Shown here: in pieces, positions 1 to 5,432 of the stretch
Layout of the letters: the number at the start of each line of letters is the position of its first letter
Numbering within the stretch: position 1 is the first letter of the stretch
Origin: an uncultured Porphyromonas sp.
GTDB taxonomy: Bacteria > Bacteroidota > Bacteroidia > Bacteroidales > Porphyromonadaceae
Direction: 5' to 3'
DNA length: 5,432 nt
Assembly: GCA_943912835.1 (NCBI GenBank)
Contig: CALTVJ010000092.1
Coordinates: forward strand, 1-5,432
Translations under genes and position numbers: made by a program
The notes under the pieces: generated by a model
What the model saw: only the letters and a program-made list of their open reading frames with translations
The model's database searches: none
Told to the model about the DNA's origin: nothing

Positions 1-36
1 TAAGGTTGAGTATAAAGTAAAATAATCATATCATTC

Positions 37-756
37 ATGGGAAGAGCATTTGAATATCGCAAAGCGCGCAAGATGAAGCGCTGGGGGAATATGGCTCGTG
101 TATTTACGAAGCTGGGTAAGGAAATCACGATGGCTGTGAAAGCTAGTGGTCCTGATCCAGAGACAAATCCACGTCTGCGTGTCTTGATGCAGACAGCCAA
201 GAAGGAGAATATGCCCAAGGAGAATGTGGAGCGTGCAATAAAAAAAGCATCGAGTAAAGACTTCACAGACTATAAAGAAATGAATTACGAAGGCTATGGT
301 CCCTTTGGTATCGCTGTGTTTGTAGAGACTGCAACAGACAATACAACTCGTACCGTGGCGAATGTGCGTAGCTATTTTACCAAAGTTGGTGGTAGCCTTG
401 GCACATCGGGAAGCCTTGAGTTTCTGTTTGAGCATAAATGTATTTTCCATGTGGCAGCCAAGGAAGGCGCAGATTTAGAGAGCTTGGAGCTAGAGCTTAT
501 TGACTATGGGGTTGATGAGATAGAAGCCGAAGAGCAAGAAATCGTCCTCTCAGGGGCATTTAGCCAGAACTCGGCAATACAGAGCTATCTTGAGGAGCAG
601 GGATATGAGATTACATCTGTTGAGTTTGTGCGTATCCCTAATGACACCAAGGAGTTAACGCCCGAGCAACGTGAAACTATTCAGAAACTTTTGGATAAGC
701 TAGAAGAGGACGAAGACGTTCAGAATGTCTTCCACAATATGAAGGAGGAGGACTAA
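37..756 (+). CDS. yebC: YebC/PmpR/TACO1-family regulatory or translation-associated protein
   Basis: Complete 239-residue protein, close to the family's usual 235-250. The helical N-terminal domain (about 1-76) has the family pattern: GRAFEYRKARKMKRW, then FTKLGKEI, then NPRLRVLMQTAKKENMPKENVERAIKKA. It is followed by YEGYGPFGIAVFVE (84-97), DNTTRT (101-106) and GGSLGTSGS (118-126), and ends in an acidic C-terminal helix LDKLEEDEDVQNVF (219-232). The N-terminus is the Bacteroidota variant, without MAGHSKW. Family members act in the cytoplasm. They were first described as DNA-binding transcriptional regulators (PmpR in Pseudomonas); more recent work on YebC and mitochondrial TACO1 points to a ribosome-associated role in translating difficult, proline-rich stretches. 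The ATG at 37 is chosen because family homology starts at residue 1; its upstream region is A/T-rich with no Shine-Dalgarno site. It is first in an apparent operon with the thioesterase and mutS. Family assignment is firm; molecular role here is inferred. Confidence 0.95.
   Translation: MGRAFEYRKARKMKRWGNMARVFTKLGKEITMAVKASGPDPETNPRLRVLMQTAKKENMPKENVERAIKKASSKDFTDYKEMNYEGYGPFGIAVFVETATDNTTRTVANVRSYFTKVGGSLGTSGSLEFLFEHKCIFHVAAKEGADLESLELELIDYGVDEIEAEEQEIVLSGAFSQNSAIQSYLEEQGYEITSVEFVRIPNDTKELTPEQRETIQKLLDKLEEDEDVQNVFHNMKEED
742..751 (+). promoter_or_regulatory. Shine-Dalgarno-like ribosome binding site for the thioesterase gene
   Basis: The purine run AAGGAGGAGG lies in the last codons of yebC. 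Its distal GGAGG (747-751) is 8 nt from the ATG at 760, a standard spacing. The other two starts with visible upstream sequence (37 and 1197) have A-rich leaders with no such motif. The run also encodes the acidic yebC tail (Lys-Glu-Glu-Asp), so the match may be a by-product of coding. With a stop-to-start gap of only 3 nt, translational coupling to yebC is likely in either case. Confidence 0.5.
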
Positions 757-759
757 ACG

Positions 760-1164
760 ATGGCAGAGCAGAAACAATACGCCTTTGAGCTTGAGTTTAA
801 GGTTCGTGATTATGAGTGCGACCTCCAGGGGGTGGTGAATAATGCTAATTATCAGCATTACCTAGAGCATACTCGTCACGAATACTTAGAGAGTTTGGGC
901 GTTAATTTCGGGCAAATGCACGAAGAGGGCTTAGATGCCTTTGTGTATAATGTCAATATCGGTTATCGTCGTAGTCTCAAAAGTGGAGATCGCTTTCGCT
1001 CGGTGTTGTCGTGCCGTATGAAGGGAGCAAAACTGATTTTTGATCAAGACTTGATTCACTTGTCGGGGGAACTCGCAGCTACAGCGCAAGTCGAAGTCGT
1101 TTTGGTCAAAGATGGAGCTATGACGAGAGGAGAATACTTTCGAGAGCTACTCAAGCTAGACTAA
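760..1164 (+). CDS. Acyl-CoA thioesterase, hotdog fold (YbgC/4HBT-like)
   Basis: Complete 134-residue protein, the normal size for single-domain 4HBT thioesterases. The signature lies at the N-terminal end: RDYECDLQGVVNNANYQHYL (16-35). D21 sits where the family places its catalytic aspartate, followed by GVVNNANY at the start of the long hotdog helix (HTRHEYLESLG, 37-47). The region VNIGYRRSLKSGDRF (about 65-79) is the usual beta strand and turn that follow. No signal peptide or membrane segment is visible, so it should be cytoplasmic. Relatives hydrolyse acyl-CoA thioesters to free acid and CoA; the chain length or aromatic substrate cannot be read from the sequence. It starts 3 nt after the yebC stop and precedes mutS by 32 nt, suggesting co-transcription. 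Family is secure; substrate and physiological role are unknown, so no gene symbol is given. Confidence 0.9.
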   Translation: MAEQKQYAFELEFKVRDYECDLQGVVNNANYQHYLEHTRHEYLESLGVNFGQMHEEGLDAFVYNVNIGYRRSLKSGDRFRSVLSCRMKGAKLIFDQDLIHLSGELAATAQVEVVLVKDGAMTRGEYFRELLKLD

Positions 1165-1196
1165 GGCTAGATAGCCACATATTATAAACCAAATCT

Positions 1197-3815
1197 ATGA
1201 GTAAACGAGGAGTAGAAACACCTCTGATGCAACAGTTTTATCGCATTAAGGATAAGCATCCTGATGCGATATTACTCTTTCGTGTCGGGGACTTTTATGA
1301 GACTTTTGCCGATGATGCCGTAGTTGCTTCGGAGATACTAGGTATCACGCTTACACGAAGGGCTAATGGTTCTGCTCAATATATTGAGCTTGCAGGGTTC
1401 CCGCATCATGCTCTAGATAACTATCTGCCTAAGCTCGTGCGTGCTGGGCGACGTGTGGCGATATGCGACCAACTAGAGGACCCGAAGAAAACAAAAAAAC
1501 TTGTCAAACGTGGGATTACTGAGTTGGTGACTCCTGGCGTTGTCCTCGGGGACAATGTATTGACAACCAAAGAAAACAACTATTTGGCTTCGGTTTATCT
1601 TGATGGAGATAAAGCTGGTCTTAGCTTTTTGGATATCTCGACCGGAGAGTTTCTTTGTAGCGAAGGCTCAGTAGAGCATATTGATAAACTTATTGACAGC
1701 TATCAACCCAAAGAATTGCTTGTTGAGCATGGACAACGTGTTGAGGTGCAACGTCGATTAAGTTATCGAGGTTTTGTTTTTGACCTTGATGATTGGAGCT
1801 TCAGCCTTGATAGCAATAGAGAGAAACTACAGAAGCACTTTGAGGTGCAGAGTCTTAAGGGGCTTGGTATCGAACATCTTAGTCTAGGTATCTCGGCTTC
1901 GGGAGCGATACTCAATTATATGGAGCTGACAAGTCACCACAAATTGGGGCACGTGACGACTTTACGTTCGATAGATCGCTCGGATTATATGCGCCTGGAT
2001 GCCTTTACTTTGCGCAGTCTAGAGCTTGTTCATTCGATGAATGCAGGTGATGGAGGGCGTAGCCTACTTGACATCATAGACCTCACACGTAGCCCTATGG
2101 GAGGGCGTTTGCTTCGGCGTTGGTTGGTATTCCCATTGATAGATTTGGCTCCAATTAAGGAGAGGCAAAGTATTGTACAAGCCCTATATGAGCAGTCAGA
2201 ACTTAGAGGAGACCTAAGTGACCGTATGGCGATGATGGGCGATTTGGAGCGTTTGTCTGCTAAGCTCGCTGTCGGTCGTATTGCTCCTCGTGAAGTGAAT
2301 CAGTTGCGACAATCACTCCTCCTAGCTATGCAAATGCGTGATTTGCTGACAGAGTACGAAGGGGGCGAGCTAGAGCGATTGGGGGCGAGCCTGCAAGATT
2401 GTCGTGAGCAATGCGACCTTATTGAGCAGATGCTCCGAGCAGATGCTCCGATGGCTCTTGGTAGAGGGCCTGTAATTGCTGATGGGGTGAGTGCAGAGCT
2501 TGACGAATTACGTCGCTTATCTACGGGAGGTAAAGAGTATTTACAGCTAATCCAGGAGCGAGAGAGCGAACGTACGGGTATCCCGAGTTTGAAAATAGCT
2601 TTCAACAATGTCTTTGGCTACTATATTGAGGTGCGCAATACACATAGAGACAAGGTGCCAGAGGAATGGGTTCGCAAACAAACGCTTGTCAATGCTGAGC
2701 GATACATTACGGCTGAGCTGAAAGAGTACGAGGAAAAGATTTTAGGGGCAGAAGAACGTATCTCGAGCATTGAGTTTGAGCTATTCAGCGAGCTTACAGC
2801 TCAGCTGGCGAAACATATACAGCTCTTTCAGTATAATAGCCAAGTCATCGCTCGCTTGGATTGTTTATTGGCTTTTGCAGAGTCAGCAGTTCGGTATAAT
2901 TACGTTTGTCCCGAGGTGCATGAGGGGCTTAGCTTGGACATTAAAGAGGGTAGGCACCCCGTTATAGAACGTCTATTGCCGTTTAATGAGCAGTATATCC
3001 CCAATGATGTTTACCTTGATGACCAAGAGCAGCAGATTATGGTCATAACGGGACCGAATATGAGCGGTAAAAGTGCACTCCTTAGACAGACGGCACTGAT
3101 TACACTGATGGCTCAGATTGGAGCTTTTGTACCAGCAAGCTATGCTCGAATTGGTTTGGTTGATGCGATTTTTACTCGCGTGGGAGCTTCGGATAATATC
3201 AGTCGAGGAGAGTCTACCTTTATGGTCGAGATGCAGGAGGCTTCAAGCATACTCAACAATCTAAGTCCTCGTAGCCTTGTTCTCTTTGACGAGCTGGGAC
3301 GTGGAACAAGTACTTACGATGGCATCTCAATCGCTTGGAGTATTGTAGAGTATCTGCATGACAACAAGTTGGGTAAAGCTAAAACCTTGTTTGCGACACA
3401 TTATCATGAACTGAATGATTTAGAAGGGCGACTCGAACGTGTAAAAAACTATAATGTCTCGGCTCGTGAGGTCGAAGGGAAGATGCTCTTTTTGCGCAAG
3501 CTCGTCTCTGGGGGTAGTGAACATAGTTTCGGGATACAGGTCGCTAAGCTTGGTGGTATGCCACATAGCATTGTTGAGCGTGCTACGACTATATTAAGAC
3601 AGTTGGAGGGAGAGCAGATTATCTCACAGCAGGGGCTTGCAAGCTTAGACGAAAGCGAAGTCTCAGACGGCATTCAGATGAGTTTCTTTCAACTTGATGA
3701 CCCTCTGCTCAGTCAGATACGCGAGAAGCTCCTTAAAACAGATATAAATAATCTGACGCCACTTGAAGCTCTGAATAAACTGAATGAAATTCAGAGCCTA
3801 CTGAGAGGGCATTAG
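1197..3815 (+). CDS. mutS: DNA mismatch repair protein MutS
   Basis: Complete 872-residue MutS1, a typical length. The mismatch-recognition domain opens with TPLMQQFYRIK and carries GDFYE with F33 and E35, the Phe-x-Glu pair that stacks on and contacts the mismatch. A connector (about 120-250) and the lever and clamp regions follow, with GYYIEV (474-479) and TLVNAERYI (NAERY at 499-503). The ATPase domain starts near GRHPVIE (R586) and has Walker A GPNMSGKS (619-626), signature DNISRGESTFMVEM (from 666), Walker B LVLFDE with D698 and E699, and FATHYHEL (732-739). Walker A continues with Ala where many MutS have Thr; I recall this as usual in Bacteroidota. QMSFF (827-831) resembles the beta-clamp-binding motif, and the C-terminus (about 840-870, with LTPLEALNKLNEIQ) matches the helical oligomerisation tail. 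It works as a dimer on DNA with MutL, which is not in this window. The ATG at 1197 has an A-rich leader; starting later would lose TPLMQQ. No key residue is missing. Confidence 0.98.
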   Translation: MSKRGVETPLMQQFYRIKDKHPDAILLFRVGDFYETFADDAVVASEILGITLTRRANGSAQYIELAGFPHHALDNYLPKLVRAGRRVAICDQLEDPKKTKKLVKRGITELVTPGVVLGDNVLTTKENNYLASVYLDGDKAGLSFLDISTGEFLCSEGSVEHIDKLIDSYQPKELLVEHGQRVEVQRRLSYRGFVFDLDDWSFSLDSNREKLQKHFEVQSLKGLGIEHLSLGISASGAILNYMELTSHHKLGHVTTLRSIDRSDYMRLDAFTLRSLELVHSMNAGDGGRSLLDIIDLTRSPMGGRLLRRWLVFPLIDLAPIKERQSIVQALYEQSELRGDLSDRMAMMGDLERLSAKLAVGRIAPREVNQLRQSLLLAMQMRDLLTEYEGGELERLGASLQDCREQCDLIEQMLRADAPMALGRGPVIADGVSAELDELRRLSTGGKEYLQLIQERESERTGIPSLKIAFNNVFGYYIEVRNTHRDKVPEEWVRKQTLVNAERYITAELKEYEEKILGAEERISSIEFELFSELTAQLAKHIQLFQYNSQVIARLDCLLAFAESAVRYNYVCPEVHEGLSLDIKEGRHPVIERLLPFNEQYIPNDVYLDDQEQQIMVITGPNMSGKSALLRQTALITLMAQIGAFVPASYARIGLVDAIFTRVGASDNISRGESTFMVEMQEASSILNNLSPRSLVLFDELGRGTSTYDGISIAWSIVEYLHDNKLGKAKTLFATHYHELNDLEGRLERVKNYNVSAREVEGKMLFLRKLVSGGSEHSFGIQVAKLGGMPHSIVERATTILRQLEGEQIISQQGLASLDESEVSDGIQMSFFQLDDPLLSQIREKLLKTDINNLTPLEALNKLNEIQSLLRGH
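2361..2390 (+). repeat. 10-bp direct repeat, 20 bp offset, inside mutS
   Basis: GGGGGCGAGC occurs at 2361-2370 and again at 2381-2390. The offset of 20 bp is not a multiple of three, so the copies are read in different frames: the first as Gly-Gly-Glu at codons 389-391, the second split over other codons. Deletion between the copies would shift the frame and reach a TGA at 2405-2407. The segment encodes a poorly conserved part of the lever/clamp region. Confidence 0.8.
2424..2449 (+). repeat. 13-bp perfect tandem repeat (two copies) inside mutS
   Basis: GAGCAGATGCTCC is present at 2424-2436 and immediately again at 2437-2449. Each unit is also a small inverted repeat, GAGCA and TGCTC around GA. 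The first copy is read as Glu-Gln-Met-Leu from codon 410; the second is read one frame off, giving Ala-Asp-Ala-Pro. Losing one copy would leave mutS out of frame with a TAA at 2473-2475 (about 421 residues, with the clamp and ATPase lost). Confidence 0.9.
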
Positions 3816-3834
3816 GTAATTGGCTAATAAGGAA

Positions 3835-3873
3835 AAAAGGCAGTATCAGATTAAACTTCTGATACTGCCTTTT
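3835..3873. terminator. Bidirectional intrinsic terminator between mutS and comM
   Basis: A perfect 16-bp stem pairs 3835-3850 (AAAAGGCAGTATCAGA) with 3858-3873 (TCTGATACTGCCTTTT) around a 7-nt loop, TTAAACT. Read on the + strand, the stem ends in TTTT 20 nt past the mutS stop region and is followed by the T-rich TTTCCTTTGG context. Read on the - strand it ends in six T (complement of 3833-3838), past the stop of the YifB gene. It fills most of the 75-nt gap between two convergent genes, which is what a shared terminator should do. Confidence 0.9.
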
Positions 3874-3890
3874 CCTTTGGAATGTATTCT

Positions 3891-5429
3891 CTAACGCTCG
3901 CCCCAACTGCTTCGGTCCAAACTACGATAAGAGATAGCTTCTGCGATATGAGCTTGCTTGATTTCTTCCGACCCTTCTAGGTCTGCTATTGTTCGTGCTA
4001 CTTTGAGTATGCGGTCGTAGGCTCGTGCACTGAGAGATAGACGCTCCATGGCGATTTTGAGGCGCGCTAGACCTGGATCATCAGGTCTGGCAAAACTTTG
4101 TAACATCTTGGATGTCATCTGTGCGTTGCAATGTATGTCGGGATAAGCTTCGAAACGTTTGTTTTGTACGGCTCTAGCTTGTACTACACGTTCACGAATT
4201 TTGAGGCTTGATTCTGATGCTCCTAATTCGCTGAGTTTCTCAAAAGGAACGGGGGCAATCTCCACTTGTAGGTCTATTCGGTCTAGCAACGGCCCTGATA
4301 CTTTTGAGAGGTAACGTTTTACTTGCTGAGGGTTACATTCGCAGTTTCTTGTAGGGTGGTTGTAGTATCCACAAGGGCAAGGATTCATGGCGGCAACGAG
4401 CATAAAGCTAGCAGGGTAGTCGACCGATAGCTTAGCACGCGAGACCGTAACGCTACGCTCCTCCAGTGGCTGACGCATCACTTCTAGGACATTGCGATTA
4501 AACTCTGGTAATTCGTCCAAAAACAAAACTCCATTGTGTGCCAAACTAATTTCCCCTGGTTGTGGATTACTTCCTCCTCCGACTAATGCTGCCGAAGAAA
4601 TAGAGTGGTGTGGTGCTCTGAATGGACGTATGGTCATAAGTGTCGTATTGCCTCCGAGTTTACCTGATACAGAATAAATCTTTGTCGTCTCGAGGGATTC
4701 GTGCATTGTGAAGGGTGGGAGTATCCCAGGGAGCCGTTTTGCCATCATGCTCTTACCACTGCCAGGGGCACCGACCATCAGAATATTGTGTCCTCCTGCT
4801 GCCGCGACTTCGAGAGCTCGTTTGACAGACTCTTGCCCTTTGACCTCAGCAAAGTCAAAAAGGAGCTCCATCTGTTTCTCTTCAAAAAGCTCTGCAACGT
4901 TTACTTTCGTCGCTGCTACTTCACTTTGACCAGAGAGGAAACTTAGCACGTCTTTCAGATTATCGAAACCATAAATTTCGAGCCCATCAACAACGGCGGC
5001 TTCGTTGGCATTCCCTTTGGGGAGAATAAGTTTTTTACCTTGCTTCTTGGCTTCGATAGCGATAGGTAGTGCGCCTTTAATAGGTCTTAATGTGCCGTCG
5101 AGCATGAGTTCTCCCATGAGCATATAGCTCTCTAAGTCATCAATCTCAATTTGCATATCAGCCGAGAGAAGCGTAACTGCAATGGGCAAATCATAAGCAG
5201 CCCCTTCTTTGCGAATATCTGCTGGACTCAGGCTGATAACGATATGCTTGATGGGGTATTTGAATCCACTATTGACTATTGCTGTGGCGACTCTGTCTTG
5301 GCTCTCTTTGACAGCAGCATCGGGAAGTCCTACAAGATGGAAGTAAGTGCCTGGCAAGCAATTGACCTCTACGGCTACGGGGTGGGCGTACACACTCTGT
5401 AAGGCGGCGGCGTAAGTGCGACTAAGCAT
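3891..5429 (-). CDS. comM: YifB/ComM family Mg-chelatase-like AAA+ ATPase
   Basis: Complete 512-residue protein, the usual length for the family. The N-terminal ChlI/S5-fold domain shows GLPDAAVKESQDRV (34-47), SLSPADIRKEGAAYDLP (66-82) and GELMLDGTLRPIKGALP (106-122). After a linker, VKGQESVKRALEVAAAGGHN (196-215) opens the AAA+ domain: Walker A GAPGSGKS (220-227), RAPHHSISSAALVGGG, Walker B GVLFLDE (300-306), and SGPLLDRID (378-386) with the probable arginine finger R384. Four cysteines in CPCG and CEC (351, 353, 363, 365) form the pair typical of the family and may bind metal. The C-terminal domain has LSARAYDRILKVARTIADL (466-484). Vibrio ComM is a hexameric branch-migration helicase for natural transformation; true magnesium chelatase activity is not expected. 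It is convergent with mutS and shares its terminator. Only 3 nt lie upstream of the start, so promoter and neighbours are not visible. The symbol is by homology; competence in this organism is untested. Confidence 0.95.
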   Translation of the reverse strand: MLSRTYAAALQSVYAHPVAVEVNCLPGTYFHLVGLPDAAVKESQDRVATAIVNSGFKYPIKHIVISLSPADIRKEGAAYDLPIAVTLLSADMQIEIDDLESYMLMGELMLDGTLRPIKGALPIAIEAKKQGKKLILPKGNANEAAVVDGLEIYGFDNLKDVLSFLSGQSEVAATKVNVAELFEEKQMELLFDFAEVKGQESVKRALEVAAAGGHNILMVGAPGSGKSMMAKRLPGILPPFTMHESLETTKIYSVSGKLGGNTTLMTIRPFRAPHHSISSAALVGGGSNPQPGEISLAHNGVLFLDELPEFNRNVLEVMRQPLEERSVTVSRAKLSVDYPASFMLVAAMNPCPCGYYNHPTRNCECNPQQVKRYLSKVSGPLLDRIDLQVEIAPVPFEKLSELGASESSLKIRERVVQARAVQNKRFEAYPDIHCNAQMTSKMLQSFARPDDPGLARLKIAMERLSLSARAYDRILKVARTIADLEGSEEIKQAHIAEAISYRSLDRSSWGER

Positions 5430-5432
5430 AGG

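Noticed and set aside
1..36. Possible promoter or end of an upstream gene before yebC
   Set aside because: The segment is A/T-rich, but the best fit to a Bacteroidota -7 box (TATCATTC at 29-36) abuts the start codon and lacks the TTTG core. The opening TAA cannot be assigned to a gene without sequence to its left.
37..90. YebC N-terminus lacking the familiar MAGHSKW motif
   Set aside because: MGRAFEYRK is the usual form in Bacteroidota, so this reflects lineage rather than truncation or a wrong start.
31..450. 139-codon open frame on the - strand opposite yebC
   Set aside because: It is fully antisense to a conserved gene, has a cysteine- and histidine-rich composition with no recognisable family pattern, and no sign of a start signal. 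It is a shadow of yebC.
619..627. MutS Walker A followed by Ala instead of Thr
   Set aside because: The catalytic Lys625 and Ser626 are present, and as I recall the GKSA form is common in Bacteroidota MutS, so it is not a defect.
841..859. Inverted repeat AATGCT ... AGCATT with a 7-nt loop
   Set aside because: It lies in the thioesterase active-site codons (Asn-Ala-Asn-Tyr-Gln-His-Tyr), which explain the sequence; the stem is short and A/T-rich.
1165..1176. Small hairpin GGCTA-GA-TAGCC just after the thioesterase stop
   Set aside because: The stem is only 4-5 bp with a tight loop and no following T tract, so it is not a credible terminator; it may be chance.
2300..2608. 102-codon open frame on the - strand inside mutS
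   Set aside because: Serine- and arginine-rich translation typical of the reverse complement of a coding gene; no domain pattern, and mutS is intact across it.
4701..4946. Overlapping + strand open frames opposite the ComM ATPase domain
   Set aside because: Two frames overlap each other and lie antisense to the conserved Walker A region; their translations match no family I know.

Overview
The window looks like ordinary chromosomal core sequence from a member of the Bacteroidota, probably Porphyromonas or a close relative. The grounds are the N-terminus of YebC (MGRAFEYRKARKMKRW, the phylum's form rather than MAGHSKW), the MutS Walker A written GPNMSGKSALLRQT, A-rich start regions that mostly lack a Shine-Dalgarno site, and mid-range GC content. 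The genus is an inference from memory of related proteins, not from a search.

Layout. Positions 37-3815 carry three genes on the + strand: a YebC/TACO1-family protein (37-756), a small hotdog-fold acyl-CoA thioesterase (760-1164) and the mismatch-repair ATPase MutS (1197-3815). The gaps are 3 and 32 nt and contain no convincing terminator, so the three are probably one transcript. A 16-bp perfect hairpin with A and T tracts on its two sides (3835-3873) lies between mutS and the convergent gene and should terminate transcription from both directions. The - strand then carries a complete YifB/ComM-type Mg-chelatase-like AAA+ ATPase (3891-5429), whose start codon lies 3 nt inside the right edge. 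No stretch over 300 bases is without a gene. No tRNA, rRNA, insertion sequence, CRISPR array or phage feature was seen.

How the genes relate. MutS recognises mismatches and, with MutL (not in this window), directs repair; it also restrains recombination between diverged DNAs. ComM homologues drive branch migration during natural transformation in some bacteria. The two therefore touch related DNA transactions, but they are convergent and need not be co-regulated. YebC and the thioesterase have no obvious mechanistic link to MutS and are probably housekeeping passengers of the same operon.

I found no undescribed system here. The observations most worth a second look lie inside mutS: a 13-bp perfect tandem repeat, a nearby 10-bp direct repeat offset by 20 bp, and an A7 run. 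None has a length or offset divisible by three, so slippage at any of them would truncate MutS and could give a mutator state. This is a hypothesis from one sequence.
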